Shown here: positions 38,809 through 49,381 of the stretch, piece by piece
How positions within the stretch are numbered: position 1 is the first letter of the stretch
Layout: the number at the start of each line of letters is the position of its first letter
Origin: Serratia proteamaculans
GTDB lineage: Bacteria > Pseudomonadota > Gammaproteobacteria > Enterobacterales > Enterobacteriaceae
Assembly (NCBI RefSeq): GCF_013337185.1
Contig: NZ_SWDE01000001.1
Span: 868,001-932,000 of the forward strand
DNA length: 64,000 nt
Direction: 5' to 3'
Translations under genes and position numbers: made by a program
Notes under the pieces: generated by a model
The model's database searches: none
What the model saw: only the letters and a program-made list of their open reading frames with translations
Told to the model about the DNA's origin: nothing

Positions 38809-40059
38809 ATGATGAAAATACACGCGATCACCGGCCCGCTATCCAAAGCACGCCACCAGCGCTGTTGCGAATGCGACCTGCTGTTTGTGTTGCCGCCACT
38901 GAGCGGCAAACAGGCGGCCTACTGCCCGCGCTGCGATGCCAAGGTGGTCAGTGGCCGTGACTGGTCGATGACCCGGCTGACCGCCATGGCGGTCACCATG
39001 CTGCTATTGATGCCCTTTGCTTTCAGCGAGCCGCTGATCAGCATCCGTCTGCTGGGGGTGCGTATTGACGCCAGCCTGCTGGAAGGCATCTGGCAGATGA
39101 GCCACCAGGGGGATCCTCTCACCGCCAGCATGGTGGCGTTTTGCACTATTGGCGCCCCGCTGACGCTGGCGTTGTCGCTGCTGTACCTGCGTTTCGGCCA
39201 CGCACTGGGCATGAACCTGCGGCCGGTGCTGCTGATGCTCGATCGGTTGAAAGAATGGGTGATGCTCGATATTTACCTGATCGGCATGGCGGTGGCGACC
39301 ATCAAAGTGAAGGAATACGCCGATATCCAGGCCGGCAGCGCGCTGATCGCTTACCTGGCGCTCACCCTGCTCAGCATCCTGACGCTGATCCACGTCAATC
39401 TGGAGCAACTGTGGGAACGCTATTATCCGCAGGAACAACCGAAAGGCCTGCCAACGGCACTGCATATCTGCCTGTCCTGCCATTTCACCGGCTATCCTGA
39501 CCAACGTGGGCGTTGTCCGCGCTGTCATATTCCGATGTGTCACCGGCAGCCCTATAGCCTGCAAAAAACCTGGGCGGCGCTGATTGCGGCGATGATTTTA
39601 TTGATCCCGGCCAACCTGATGCCGATCTCCATCATTTACGCCAATGGCGCACGAATGGAAGACACCATCTTCTCCGGAGTGGTTTCGTTGGCGACTTCAG
39701 GCAATGTGCCGATCGCCGCCATCGTGTTCATTGCCAGCGTACTGGTGCCCTTTACCAAGGTCATTGTGCTGATCACCTTACTGTTCAGCATTCATTTCAA
39801 GACCTCGCACAGCCTGAGAACGCGTATTCGCCTGCTGCGCCTGGTCACCTGGATCGGCCGTTGGTCGATGCTCGATCTGTTTGTTATTTCGTTAATGATG
39901 TCGCTGGTGAATCGCGACCAATTGTTATCTTTTACTATGGGGCCGGCAGCCTTTTATTTTGGGTCTGCGGTTATTTTAACTATTCTTGCCGTAGAGTGGC
40001 TGGATAGCCGATTGATTTGGGATGCACATGCAACAGGAAACGCCGAATACACCGACTGA
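38809..40059 (+). CDS. letA: LetA (YebS), lipid-transport membrane protein
   Basis: PqiA-family inner-membrane partner of the LetB lipid-transport tunnel, 416 residues. It has two zinc-ribbon-like modules, each before a block of membrane segments: CCECDLLF...YCPRCDAK (about 19-46) and [24 protein letters not shown] (about 219-242). Hydrophobic clusters lie at about 55-75, 105-135, 155-205, 255-330 and 350-400. The ATG at 38809 is followed directly by a second ATG. Its end overlaps letB. Confidence 0.93.
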   Translation: MMKIHAITGPLSKARHQRCCECDLLFVLPPLSGKQAAYCPRCDAKVVSGRDWSMTRLTAMAVTMLLLMPFAFSEPLISIRLLGVRIDASLLEGIWQMSHQGDPLTASMVAFCTIGAPLTLALSLLYLRFGHALGMNLRPVLLMLDRLKEWVMLDIYLIGMAVATIKVKEYADIQAGSALIAYLALTLLSILTLIHVNLEQLWERYYPQEQPKGLPTALHICLSCHFTGYPDQRGRCPRCHIPMCHRQPYSLQKTWAALIAAMILLIPANLMPISIIYANGARMEDTIFSGVVSLATSGNVPIAAIVFIASVLVPFTKVIVLITLLFSIHFKTSHSLRTRIRLLRLVTWIGRWSMLDLFVISLMMSLVNRDQLLSFTMGPAAFYFGSAVILTILAVEWLDSRLIWDAHATGNAEYTD

Positions 40060-42658
40060 AGCGCGGGTCAAAAACAAGCGCCGTATTTCGCCATTCTGGT
40101 TACTGCCGTTTATTGCCCTGCTGATCGCCGGGTGGCTGGTCTATAACAACTTCCAGGAACGCGGTACCACGGTGACCATTGATTTCCAGTCCGCGGCGGG
40201 CATTGTCGCCGGGCGTACTCCGGTACGTTATCAGGGGGTGGAAGTGGGCACCGTACAGAGCATCAGCCTGAGCAAGGATCTGCGCAGCATTGTGGTCGAA
40301 GTCAGCATCAAGAGCGACCTGGAAGACTCGCTGCGCGACGGCACCCAGTTTTGGCTGGTGACGCCAAAAGCCTCGCTGGCGGGCGTATCCGGCCTGGATG
40401 CGCTGGTGGGCGGTAACTACATTGGCATGATGCCAGGCAGCGGGCAGCCGAAGACCCACTTCACCGCACTCGATACCCAGCCCAAATACCGGCTCAACAC
40501 CGGTGAGCTGATGATTCATCTGCATGCTGACGATCTCGGCTCGCTCAACACCGGTTCGCTGGTGTATTACCGCAAGATCCCCGTAGGTAAGGTATATGAC
40601 TACACCATTGCCGAAGGCAACAAAGGCGTCACTATCGATGTCCTGATCGACCGCCGCTTTGCCAATCTGGTGAAGGGCAGCAGCCGTTTTTGGAACGTCT
40701 CGGGCTTCAAGGGTGATTTCAGCCTGGCGGGCGCCTCGGTGCAGATGGAGAGCCTGGCCGCTCTGGTCAACGGCGCCATCGCCTTTGACTCACCGCTTGA
40801 CGGTCAGCAGGCCAAGGCCGATCAAAGCTATACCCTGTATCCGGATCTGGCGCACAGCCAGCGCGGCGTGAACATTACTCTGGATCTGCCGAGCGGCAAT
40901 AACCTGAGTGAAAACCGCACGCCACTGATTTATCAGGGATTGCAGGTGGGTACTCTGACCAAACTGACGCTGCAACAGGACAGTAAGGTCACCGGTGAAC
41001 TGACCATCGACCCGTCGGTGGTGGATTTAATGCGCAGCGGCACGCGAATTGTCATGCGCAGCCCACGCCTGAGCCTTAACGACGCCAAACTCAGCCAGTT
41101 GCTAACCGGCAATACGCTGGAACTGGTACCGGGCGAGGGTGAACCGCAACAGCATTTCAACGTGCTGGACAGCAGCGAAACCCTGCTGCAACAACCTGGC
41201 GTGCTGACCGTGACGCTGAACGCACCGCAAAGCTACGGAATCGACGTTGGCCAGCCGCTGGTGGTGCACGGCGTTAAGGTCGGTCAGGTGATGAGTCGCG
41301 CCCTGACGGACAACGGCGTGGTATTTACCGCCGCCGTCGACGCTCAATATCGCCGCCTGCTGCACAAAGACAGCAAGTTCGTGGTCAACAGCCGCGTCGA
41401 CGTCAAACTGGGCCTGGACGGCATGGAAGTGCTGGGAGCCAGCGCGCAGGAGTGGCTGGACGGCGGCGTGCGTATCATCCCCGGCAGCAAGGGCGAGCCA
41501 GTTGGACAGTATCCGCTGTATGGCAATAGTGAAAAGGCCGAGGCAGGGATCATCGGCAACAGCCCTGCGCCAACCCTGACGCTGACCGCCGTCAGCCTGC
41601 CGGACGTGCAGGCCGGTTCGGTGGTGCTGTACCGTAAATTCCAGGTGGGCGAGATTGTTAACGTGCGTCCAAAGGCCAACGAATTTGAAGTCGATGTTTA
41701 TATCAGCCCGGAATACCGCAAGCTGCTGACCAATGAAAGCATCTTCTGGGCCGAGGGCGGTGCCAAGGTACAACTCAACGGCAGCGGTCTGACGGTGCAG
41801 GCTTCACCGCTCAACCGGGCGCTAAAAGGGGCCATCAGTTTCGATAATTTGCAGGGCGTGACGCTGAGCAAAGGCGCCAAACGCGTGTTGTACGCCACAG
41901 AAACCGCCGCCCGCGCGGTCGGCAGCCAGATAATCCTGAAGACCTACGACGCCAGCAAGCTGTCGCCAGGCATGCCACTGCGTTATCTCGGTATCGATAT
42001 CGGCCAGGTAGACTCGCTAAAATTGGCACCAGAGCGTAATGAAGTGTTGGTCAAGGCGGTGCTGTACCCGGAATACGTGCAGACCTTCGCCCGCCTTGGC
42101 AGCCGGTTCTCCATAGTATCGCCGGAGATTTCCGCCGCCGGGGTCAGCAACCTCGACACCCTGCTGCAACCCTACATTAACGTAGAGCCAGGCCGTGGAC
42201 GCGAGCTGCGCAACTTTGAACTGCAAGAGGCCACGATTACCGACTCGCGCTACCAGGACGGCCTGAGCGTGATCCTCGACGCGGCCGAAACCGGCTCGCT
42301 GCAGATTGGTACACCGGTACTGTTCCGTGGCGTAGAGGTGGGTACGGTAACAGGCTTCTATTTGGGCGCCATGTCCGATCGCATCCACGTCGCGCTGCGT
42401 ATCAGCAAGAAGTACCAGTATCTGGTGCGTAACAACAGCGTGTTCTGGCTGGCTTCCGGCTACAACCTGCAGTTCGGTCTGACCGGTGGAGTCATCAAGA
42501 GCGGGACCTTCCAGCAGTTCATTCGCGGTGGCATTGCTTTCGCCACTCCGCCGAGTATTCCGCTGGCACCGAAGTCAACGCCGCAAAAGCACTTTATGCT
42601 GAATGCGGAAGAGCCCAAAGACTGGCGTGAATGGGGTACCGCCATCCCTAAAGAGTAA
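40028..42658 (+). CDS. letB: LetB (YebT), seven-MCE-domain lipid transport tunnel
   Basis: Periplasm-spanning protein that forms a stacked-ring tunnel for lipids between inner and outer membranes. The 876-residue protein has one N-terminal membrane anchor (about 18-40, [19 protein letters not shown]). It then has repeated MCE domains of about 115-130 residues, marked by recurring [66 protein letters not shown] and [11 protein letters not shown]: seven copies, as in E. coli. TGGGA is spaced correctly for 40028; an ATG 6 bases earlier is possible. It overlaps the letA end by 32 bases. Confidence 0.95.
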   Translation: MQQETPNTPTEARVKNKRRISPFWLLPFIALLIAGWLVYNNFQERGTTVTIDFQSAAGIVAGRTPVRYQGVEVGTVQSISLSKDLRSIVVEVSIKSDLEDSLRDGTQFWLVTPKASLAGVSGLDALVGGNYIGMMPGSGQPKTHFTALDTQPKYRLNTGELMIHLHADDLGSLNTGSLVYYRKIPVGKVYDYTIAEGNKGVTIDVLIDRRFANLVKGSSRFWNVSGFKGDFSLAGASVQMESLAALVNGAIAFDSPLDGQQAKADQSYTLYPDLAHSQRGVNITLDLPSGNNLSENRTPLIYQGLQVGTLTKLTLQQDSKVTGELTIDPSVVDLMRSGTRIVMRSPRLSLNDAKLSQLLTGNTLELVPGEGEPQQHFNVLDSSETLLQQPGVLTVTLNAPQSYGIDVGQPLVVHGVKVGQVMSRALTDNGVVFTAAVDAQYRRLLHKDSKFVVNSRVDVKLGLDGMEVLGASAQEWLDGGVRIIPGSKGEPVGQYPLYGNSEKAEAGIIGNSPAPTLTLTAVSLPDVQAGSVVLYRKFQVGEIVNVRPKANEFEVDVYISPEYRKLLTNESIFWAEGGAKVQLNGSGLTVQASPLNRALKGAISFDNLQGVTLSKGAKRVLYATETAARAVGSQIILKTYDASKLSPGMPLRYLGIDIGQVDSLKLAPERNEVLVKAVLYPEYVQTFARLGSRFSIVSPEISAAGVSNLDTLLQPYINVEPGRGRELRNFELQEATITDSRYQDGLSVILDAAETGSLQIGTPVLFRGVEVGTVTGFYLGAMSDRIHVALRISKKYQYLVRNNSVFWLASGYNLQFGLTGGVIKSGTFQQFIRGGIAFATPPSIPLAPKSTPQKHFMLNAEEPKDWREWGTAIPKE

Positions 42659-42673
42659 ATTCCCAACCCTCTA

Positions 42674-42706
42674 AGGGGCTCGGCAATGCCGGGCCCCTAC
42701 TTTTTT
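42674..42706 (+). terminator. Terminator of letAB
   Basis: AGGGGCTCGGC...GCCGGGCCCCT forms a stem with one mismatch, followed by ACTTTTTT; 16 bases past the letB stop. Confidence 0.85.
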
Positions 42707-42764
42707 CGGTTTATGGTAAACTCCTGCCCTTATTTATTTTGATTGCTGCCAGAGAGCTCACCCC

Positions 42765-44201
42765 GTGGCCAAACCTGCCTGCGTTTTTTTGCCGCCCGCC
42801 TTTCTTGACGCGACGCGCGCCATCATGCCCGCCGACCTGTCGATGGACGATTTCATTGCCGCCTGCCAACGCCCACTGCGCCGCAGCCTGCGGGTCAATA
42901 CCCTGAAGATCAGCGTTGCCGATTTTCAAACGCTGGTGCAGGACTATGACTGGCAGCTGGAGCCCATCCCCTGGTGTGCGGAAGGCTTTTGGATCGAACG
43001 CAAGGACGAAGAACTGCGGCTGGGCAGCGCGGCAGAACACCTGAGCGGCCTGTTTTACATTCAGGAAGCCAGCTCAATGCTGCCGGTCAGTGCACTGTTC
43101 GCCGGGGCCGAAGCGCCGCGCCGGGTGCTGGACGTCGCCGCGGCACCGGGTTCCAAAACTACCCAGATAGCGGCATTGATGAACAACCAGGGGGGGATTG
43201 TTGCCAATGAATACTCTGCCAGTCGGGTCAAGGTGTTGCACGCCAACATCAGCCGCTGCGGCGTAAAGAATGTGGCCCTGACCCACTTTGACGGCCGGGT
43301 ATTCGGTGCGGCGTTGCCGGAAAGCTTCGACGCCATTTTGCTCGATGCCCCCTGCTCCGGTGAAGGCGTGGTGCGTAAAGATCCGGACGCCATGAGCAAC
43401 TGGTCGCCGGCCAGCGTCGCCGCCATCGCCGACACCCAGCGTGAGCTGATCGACAGTGCCTTCCATGCTCTGGCCCCAGGCGGCGTATTGGTCTACTCCA
43501 CCTGCACGCTCAACGCGCAGGAAAACCAGCAAATCGTCAACGGGCTGTTGGCAACCTACGGCGATGCGGTCAGCATTGAACCGCTGGGTGACTTGTTCCC
43601 CGGAGCTAAACAGGCGTTAACGGCCGAAGGCTTTCTGCACGTGTTCCCGCAAATCTACGACAGCGAAGGCTTCTTCGTGGCACGCTTGCGCAAGCACCAC
43701 TCTGTGGCCCCACTGGCGAAACCAAGCTATAAGCTGGGCAAATTCCCGTTCACCCCGCTATCCGGCAAGGATTCGGCCGAGGTAGCTCAGGCTGCAGCGG
43801 CTTCCGGCCTGGTCTGGGATGAAACCAGCCGTCTGTGGGCTCGCGATAAAGAAATCTGGCTGTTCCCTGCCGAGCTGGAAGCGCTGGTTAATAAAATACG
43901 TTTCTCGCGTATCGGGCTGAAATTGGCCGAACGATTCACCAAAGGCTACCGCTGGCAGCACGAAGCGGTTATCGCATTGGCGGTGGCGGATGGCAAACAG
44001 CGTTTTGAACTGGATGCCACACTGGCGCAAGAGTGGTTCCACGGCCGGGATTTATACCCAGAGCCACCGCCGCAGACCGATGAGTGTATTGTCACCTATC
44101 AGCAACAACCGTTGGGCATCGCCAAACGCATTGGCAGCCGGATCAAAAACAACCTGCCGCGCGAACTGGTTCGTGACGGCGTGTTGGATTTCCACCAGTA
44201 A
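42765..44201 (+). CDS. rsmF: RsmF (YebU), 16S rRNA m5C1407 methyltransferase
   Basis: SAM-dependent rRNA cytosine-5 methyltransferase, 478 residues with a GTG start and AGAGAG upstream. The SAM site is [14 protein letters not shown] (about 120-133). The catalytic cysteines are in [16 protein letters not shown] and [12 protein letters not shown], the two-Cys signature of the RsmB/RsmF family. A C-terminal PUA-like region ends in [20 protein letters not shown], matching E. coli YebU. In E. coli the next gene is yebV; here a pilus operon intervenes. Confidence 0.95.
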   Translation: MAKPACVFLPPAFLDATRAIMPADLSMDDFIAACQRPLRRSLRVNTLKISVADFQTLVQDYDWQLEPIPWCAEGFWIERKDEELRLGSAAEHLSGLFYIQEASSMLPVSALFAGAEAPRRVLDVAAAPGSKTTQIAALMNNQGGIVANEYSASRVKVLHANISRCGVKNVALTHFDGRVFGAALPESFDAILLDAPCSGEGVVRKDPDAMSNWSPASVAAIADTQRELIDSAFHALAPGGVLVYSTCTLNAQENQQIVNGLLATYGDAVSIEPLGDLFPGAKQALTAEGFLHVFPQIYDSEGFFVARLRKHHSVAPLAKPSYKLGKFPFTPLSGKDSAEVAQAAAASGLVWDETSRLWARDKEIWLFPAELEALVNKIRFSRIGLKLAERFTKGYRWQHEAVIALAVADGKQRFELDATLAQEWFHGRDLYPEPPPQTDECIVTYQQQPLGIAKRIGSRIKNNLPRELVRDGVLDFHQ

Positions 44202-44211
44202 TCCCCTGTCT

Positions 44212-44239
44212 CTGGCCGGAAAATTCCGGCCAGTTAATA
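44212..44239 (+). terminator. Hairpin terminator after rsmF
   Basis: CTGGCCGG-AAAATT-CCGGCCAG, a perfect 8-bp stem with a weak tail (TTAATA), 10 bases past the rsmF stop. Confidence 0.6.
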
Positions 44240-44478
44240 CCGCTAATAATATTCCGACAGGAGAATATTATTATTCTAATCATTTTACCCGCTGGGTATT
44301 CTCGTCCCTTCCCTTGAGAAGATAACGACGCCTTTCAAAATAAAGAAAATTTTCAGCCTTTCACCAAGACAATTCCGGCTTCTTATTCTATTAATTAAAC
44401 TGTAAATAAATTAATGCGTTTATCCTTTTCTGGATGGCGTCTTTTGGGGCTCACCTTTAACACGGCAAGGAAAAAGAC

Positions 44479-45018
44479 ATGAAAAAAATTCTGATGGCAT
44501 TGACCTCGGCAGCCACCTTGCTGTGCGCAAGTGGCGCAGCCAACGCAGCAGGCACTATTCAGGGTAATCTCGGAGTAACCTTAACCATCGGCGCAGGCTG
44601 CGTAGTCGGCGGCGGTGACAGCACGGGTAGCGTCAACGACTTTGGCGCCATTAGCTTCGGCACCTACTCTTCCCTGTCCAACATTATCGACGCCAGCGCA
44701 ACCGGTTCCGGCGGTGCAGGTACCCTGTCGCTGACCTGTACCACAGGAACCGCCTACACCGTGGCGTTAAACAACGGGTTGCACGTAGGTGCCGGTAACC
44801 AGCGCCAAATGGCCAGTACGGCGGGTGCCTTGATCAAGTACAACCTCTACCAGGATCAGGCCCGCGCTACCGCCTGGGCCAGCGGTGCCAACGCTCTGAC
44901 CGGCACCGGTACCGGCGCCGCAGTACCCTTGATTGTCTATGGCCGCGTCCCGGCGGCCGCTACCACGCCAGATCCTGATACCTACAACGATACGGTGACC
45001 ATGACGGTAACCTGGTAA
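44479..45018 (+). CDS. Csu-type major pilin subunit (SCPU domain)
   Basis: Spore-coat-U (SCPU) domain protein, 179 residues, corresponding by position to CsuA/B, the main pilus subunit of archaic chaperone-usher pili. Signal peptide at 1-23 ends GAANA. The mature part has the Ig-like pilin fold with a Cys pair (GAGCVVGGG and LSLTCTTGT), the SFGTY block, IKYNLYQD, and the C-terminal YNDTVTMTVTW beta strand used in subunit-chaperone contacts. It is the first gene of a six-gene operon and is followed 2 bases later by the next subunit. Confidence 0.85.
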   Translation: MKKILMALTSAATLLCASGAANAAGTIQGNLGVTLTIGAGCVVGGGDSTGSVNDFGAISFGTYSSLSNIIDASATGSGGAGTLSLTCTTGTAYTVALNNGLHVGAGNQRQMASTAGALIKYNLYQDQARATAWASGANALTGTGTGAAVPLIVYGRVPAAATTPDPDTYNDTVTMTVTW

Positions 45019-45020
45019 CA

Positions 45021-45524
45021 GTGCGGCAGGGTGTTTTGGGCTGTGGATTGCTGGTGTTAAGTCTGGCGGTAAATGCCGATAGCAAAACCGCCACCATTGG
45101 CGTCAGCGCCACCTTGTTGAAGGCATGCGAAGCCGGCAGCAGCTCGGGTGGCAATGTCAGCTTTGGCTCACTGGACTTCGGTACGGTCTATTTCCTCACG
45201 ACCAGCGTCAGCGTAGCCGGCCAGCAAAACGCCGGGGCCATTCGCGTCAAGTGCAACAATGGCACCAGCTACAATGTCCTGCTTAACGGGGGACAAAGCG
45301 GCAACACCGCTGCCCGCTATCTGAAAAGTGCCGCCGGCCAGCAGGTGAACTACAACCTGTATACCAACAGTTCGCACAGCACCATCTGGGATAACCTGAC
45401 CGGGGTGTCGCAAACCGCCAACGGTCAGGATAACTGGTTACCGGTGTACGGCATGATCCCGGTGCAATCCACCCCGCCGATCGGCAGCTACACCGATACC
45501 GTGCAGGTCACCATCAATTGGTAA
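45021..45524 (+). CDS. Csu-type minor pilin (SCPU domain), CsuA position
   Basis: A 167-residue SCPU protein with a GTG start only 2 bases after the previous stop. A short signal peptide ends around LAVNA (residue 19). It has the same pilin features as its neighbours: LLKACEAGSSSGG, SFGSLDFGTV, IRVKCNNGTSYNVLLNGG, VNYNLYTN and a C-terminal YTDTVQVTINW strand. It occupies the CsuA place in the Acinetobacter csu order and is probably a minor pilin. Confidence 0.82.
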   Translation: MRQGVLGCGLLVLSLAVNADSKTATIGVSATLLKACEAGSSSGGNVSFGSLDFGTVYFLTTSVSVAGQQNAGAIRVKCNNGTSYNVLLNGGQSGNTAARYLKSAAGQQVNYNLYTNSSHSTIWDNLTGVSQTANGQDNWLPVYGMIPVQSTPPIGSYTDTVQVTINW

Positions 45525-46078
45525 TGGCAATGCGTATTTTAAGCAGTGGTTTACTGCTCTGGATGATAACGCCGCCAGTACTGGGCGACACCGGCGTCAA
45601 CGATCAGCAAAAGACCCAGGCAATGACCGTCAACGCGACGGTGGTTAAAGGTTGCATCCTGGGTAGCGGCAGCAGCGATGTCACCACTTTCGGCAACCTC
45701 AGCTTTGGTCAGGTCTCTTCGTTAGCCAGCAATATCAGCATTGTTTCCAGTTCCGGGGCCGGCTCCGTGCTGTTTCGCTGTAATCCTGGCCTGAGCGTCA
45801 CGCTGGCGCTGGGTATCGGTAACAACGTTACCGGCTCCATCTCCGCCGGACGCAAATTAAAAAATACCCTGACCCCGGAAACCCTGATTTACCAGCTCTA
45901 CCAGGACAGCAATTATTCCACCATTTGGGGCGATGGCACCAACGGCGGCAGCACTGAGATCGTCGCCGCGACCGGCAGCACCCAGGAAATAAAAGTTTAT
46001 GCCCGTTTGTTCTCGACCAGTACCCTGCCCACCAGTGGCACTTACAGCGATACGGTCTTACTGACGGTCACTTATTAG
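45524..46078 (+). CDS. Csu-type minor pilin (SCPU domain), CsuB position
   Basis: A 184-residue SCPU protein whose ATG shares a base with the previous TAA (TAATG), a sign of translational coupling. An ATG two codons on (45530) is also possible. The signal peptide ends near PPVLG. Pilin blocks are VVKGCILGSGSS, FGNLSFGQVSSL, VLFRCNPGLSVTLALG, IYQLYQDSNYSTIWGDG and the C-terminal YSDTVLLTVTY strand. It occupies the CsuB position. Confidence 0.82.
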   Translation: MAMRILSSGLLLWMITPPVLGDTGVNDQQKTQAMTVNATVVKGCILGSGSSDVTTFGNLSFGQVSSLASNISIVSSSGAGSVLFRCNPGLSVTLALGIGNNVTGSISAGRKLKNTLTPETLIYQLYQDSNYSTIWGDGTNGGSTEIVAATGSTQEIKVYARLFSTSTLPTSGTYSDTVLLTVTY

Positions 46079-46101
46079 TATTTTGAAATAAGGATTTAGC
46101 C

Positions 46102-46866
46102 ATGCGTATACCCTTCCGACTGCCATTGACGGCAGCGCTGATGATTGTCGGCCAACAACAGGCGCTGGCCGCCGCCTCGATCCTGATTTGGCCCATTGAC
46201 CCGGTAATTGAAGATCAACAGCCCGCGACGGCGCTGTGGCTGGAAAACCGCGACACTAAACCGGTCTATATGCAAGTTCGCGTACTCGGCTGGAAACAAA
46301 CCGCCGGCAAAGACGATTACAGCAACCAGAGCGAAGTGATCGCCAGCCCGCCGGTGGCCTCTATTGCCCCAGGCAAACGCCAACTGATCCGACTGGTTAA
46401 ACAAACTCCTCCGCCCGCCGGTCAGGAGCGTGCCTACCGCATTCTGATTGATGAAGTCCCGGTGAAAGATTCAGGCAGCCAATCCACACCTGACGGCGCG
46501 CAAATGGGGTTGAAATTCCAGATGCGCTATTCGGTACCGCTGTTTGTCAGCGGTAAAGGCGTCTGGACCAAGCAGGACTCGGAAAAACCGCGCGATTATG
46601 CCACCGCCAGCCAACCGCAGCTCAGCTACCGCCTGTTGCAGCAAAGCAGCCAGCGCTGGCTGGAGGTGCGCAACCAGGGCATAGTTCACGCGCGCATATC
46701 CAAAGTGACCATGCAGGGGAAGACGCTCAATGCCGGCCTTATGGGTTACGTGTTGCCCGGCTCACAAATGCGCTTTGCCCTGCCGGCATCAGGCAGTTTC
46801 AGCAGCGGCCAACTGAAAGCCACGGTTAACGACAATAAGCAACCAGTAACCCTGCCTGCTTATTGA
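46102..46866 (+). CDS. csuC: CsuC-type periplasmic pilus chaperone
   Basis: PapD-like chaperone, 254 residues with signal peptide ending ALA (about 25). The first Ig domain includes IWPIDPVIEDQQPATALWLENR and the SIAPGKRQLIRLVKQ strand, which donates to pilin subunits. The second domain covers about 140-250. The N-terminus of the mature protein has the alternating hydrophobic stretch ASILIWPIDP, as in archaic chaperones. It lies between the minor pilins and the usher, as in other csu operons. Confidence 0.86.
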   Translation: MRIPFRLPLTAALMIVGQQQALAAASILIWPIDPVIEDQQPATALWLENRDTKPVYMQVRVLGWKQTAGKDDYSNQSEVIASPPVASIAPGKRQLIRLVKQTPPPAGQERAYRILIDEVPVKDSGSQSTPDGAQMGLKFQMRYSVPLFVSGKGVWTKQDSEKPRDYATASQPQLSYRLLQQSSQRWLEVRNQGIVHARISKVTMQGKTLNAGLMGYVLPGSQMRFALPASGSFSSGQLKATVNDNKQPVTLPAY

Positions 46867-46873
46867 GTATCCA

Positions 46874-49363
46874 ATGCAGTTAATCAGGGTGCCGTCACCC
46901 CGGCATAACGGGTTCGGGCTCAAACCGTTAGCCTTCGCCATACTCTGCGCAGTGGCCACGCCGTGGCTGCCGTATGCTTACGCCGATGATTTACCGCCGC
47001 CGCCCAGCGCCATCAGCATGCCTGATACCACCTTGTATCTGGAGCCGGTGGTCAATGGTCGTCAGACCGGCAAAGTGGTGCCGGTGAACTACCGAGGCGG
47101 CCACTATTATCTTACGCCGCAGCAGTTGCTCGATGCCGGCCTGCCGGTGGCGGATAAACAGGCGAAAGAAATTGCGGTCGACCAATTGGAGAAAGTGGAC
47201 GTCACCTACAGTGGCGACACCCAGCAGCTGATGATCAACGTCCCCAACGACTGGTTGCCCAATCAGAAATTCAACGCTCAAAACCCGCTGGATCGCCTGC
47301 CGGCACAAAGCAGCCTCGGTCTGCTGTTCAATTACGATCTTTACGCCAGTCAAAGCAGCGCCAACGGCCAGCCAGGCTATCTTTCCGCCTGGAGTGAACA
47401 GCGGCTGTTCGACGGCTTTGGCGTAGTGTCCAACACCGGTATTTTCCGCGGCAGCTTTAACACCACTGCCAACAGTGACCAGGACAACCGCTATATCCGC
47501 TACGACAGCCAGTGGCGCTATAACGATGACGAACGCCTGCTCAGCTATACCGCCGGCGATCTCGCCACCGGCGCCCTGACCTGGAGCAGCTCGGTGCGTA
47601 TTGGCGGCGTTCAGCTGGCGCGAAATTTTGCCTCACGCCCGGATCTGATTACCTATCCGCTGCCGCAGTTTTCCGGCCAGGCGGCACTGCCCAGCAGCGT
47701 CGATCTGTATATCAACAGCTATAAAAACAGCAGCACCAGCGTTAACCCTGGCCCTTTTACCCTCAATACCGTGCCCTACATTAACGGCGCCGGGCAGGCC
47801 ACGGTGGTGACTACCGATGCGCTGGGCCGGCAAGTCAGTACCGTGGTGCCGTTTTATGTCGCCAGCAATCTGTTGCAGGCCGGCATGAGCGATTTCAGCC
47901 TGTCCAGCGGAGCGCTACGGCGCAATTATGGTATTAGCTCAGCCGATTATGGGCAGTGGGTGGCCAGCGGCAGCGGGCGTTACGGCGTCACGGATTGGTT
48001 AACCCTGGAAGGCCGTGCCGAAGGAGCCGCCGAGTTGGCGGTGGGCGGCGCAGGCGCCAATATTCGGGTTGGTCAGTGGGGGGTATTCAATGCTTCTTAC
48101 AGCTACAGTCAGGCCGGCGACAATGCTTTTAACGATTATCAGCCTTCGCAGCAACGCAACTACTACGATCCGCTGACCGGTCAACCCATCCCTCAGCCCG
48201 ACACGCAGCCGGTCTATCAGTACAGCACCAACCATGGCGATCAGAGCAGCATCGGCTACACCTACAGCAACCGCTATTACAGCCTGAATGCCCAGCGTAT
48301 CCTGCGCAGTGCGGGCTTTGGCGATATTTCGGTGTATAAAAGCGACTATCGCCTGAGCCGCCGTACCGATCAACTGACCGGCAGTATTGGTCTGAACCGA
48401 TTCGGGAGCATCGGCGCGGGGTATTTCGATGTACGTGATGCCATTGGCCAGCGCACTCGCCTGGTTAACTTCTCTTACAGCATTTCACTGTGGCGCAATA
48501 CCAGCCTGTATGCGTCAGTAAACCGTGAAATCGGCAGCAGCGGCTACAGTGCCCAACTGCAACTGTCTATCCCGTTCGACAGTTGGGGGACCGCCAGCGT
48601 CAGCGCCTCACGTGACAATAATAACCGCTGGAACCAACGCGTCAGCTACAGCCGCGCCGCACCGACCGATGGCGGTTTGGGCTGGAACCTGGCCTATGCC
48701 GACGGGCAAAGCAGTGAAAGCTACAGCCAGGCCGATATCACCTGGCGCACCCGACTGCTCGAAGCCCGCGGCGGGATGTACGGCAACAGCGATGATTACA
48801 CCCGCTGGGGCGAAGTCAGTGGTTCGCTGGTGGCGATGCAAGGCGATCTGTACGCCACCAACACCATCAACGATGCTTTTGCGCTGATCTCTACCGACGG
48901 CTACCCGGACATTCCGGTACGCTATGAAAATCAGTTAATCGGCGTGACCAACGCCAAAGGCTATCTGCTGGTGCCGACCGTCACCTCCTATTACCACGCC
49001 AAATTCCAAATCGATCCGCTTAATCTGCCGGCGGACGTGGCGGTTCCCAACGTAGAGAAAACCGTGGCGATCCGCGATCACAGCGGCTTCCTGGTCGATT
49101 TTCCTGTCCAGCAAATCTCCGCCGCCGATGTCAAACTGGTCGATGCCCAGGGGAAACCGCTGGCCAACGGCAGCGAAGTGGCGGTTATCGGTAGCAAGCA
49201 GCAAAGCTATGTCGGCTGGGATGGCATGGTCTATGTGGATCCGGTACAGCGGCAAAACCGGCTGAGCGTCATTCCGGCCGACGGCAGCGCCCCCTGTCAG
49301 GCGCAATTTAGCCTGACCAAAACCCAGGGTGTCCAAAGTATCGGGCCCATTGTTTGCCAGTAA
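46874..49363 (+). CDS. csuD: CsuD-type outer-membrane usher
   Basis: Fimbrial usher that forms the outer-membrane secretion pore for pilus assembly, 829 residues. The signal peptide ends around YAYADD (about 37). The N-terminal periplasmic domain (about 45-150) is followed by a long beta-barrel region with many aromatic-alternating strands (about 165-680) and C-terminal beta-sandwich domains containing RYENQLIGVTNAKGYLLVP and GMVYVDPVQRQNRLSVIP. It follows the chaperone stop by 7 bases. Its features are those of the archaic FimD-like ushers. Confidence 0.87.
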   Translation: MQLIRVPSPRHNGFGLKPLAFAILCAVATPWLPYAYADDLPPPPSAISMPDTTLYLEPVVNGRQTGKVVPVNYRGGHYYLTPQQLLDAGLPVADKQAKEIAVDQLEKVDVTYSGDTQQLMINVPNDWLPNQKFNAQNPLDRLPAQSSLGLLFNYDLYASQSSANGQPGYLSAWSEQRLFDGFGVVSNTGIFRGSFNTTANSDQDNRYIRYDSQWRYNDDERLLSYTAGDLATGALTWSSSVRIGGVQLARNFASRPDLITYPLPQFSGQAALPSSVDLYINSYKNSSTSVNPGPFTLNTVPYINGAGQATVVTTDALGRQVSTVVPFYVASNLLQAGMSDFSLSSGALRRNYGISSADYGQWVASGSGRYGVTDWLTLEGRAEGAAELAVGGAGANIRVGQWGVFNASYSYSQAGDNAFNDYQPSQQRNYYDPLTGQPIPQPDTQPVYQYSTNHGDQSSIGYTYSNRYYSLNAQRILRSAGFGDISVYKSDYRLSRRTDQLTGSIGLNRFGSIGAGYFDVRDAIGQRTRLVNFSYSISLWRNTSLYASVNREIGSSGYSAQLQLSIPFDSWGTASVSASRDNNNRWNQRVSYSRAAPTDGGLGWNLAYADGQSSESYSQADITWRTRLLEARGGMYGNSDDYTRWGEVSGSLVAMQGDLYATNTINDAFALISTDGYPDIPVRYENQLIGVTNAKGYLLVPTVTSYYHAKFQIDPLNLPADVAVPNVEKTVAIRDHSGFLVDFPVQQISAADVKLVDAQGKPLANGSEVAVIGSKQQSYVGWDGMVYVDPVQRQNRLSVIPADGSAPCQAQFSLTKTQGVQSIGPIVCQ

Positions 49364-49381
49364 TTGATGATGGAGAAAAAT

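Noticed and set aside
44212-44233. Long palindrome after rsmF as an insertion boundary of the pilus operon
   Set aside because: It is better explained as the rsmF hairpin terminator, and no matching repeat was found at the other end of the pilus operon.
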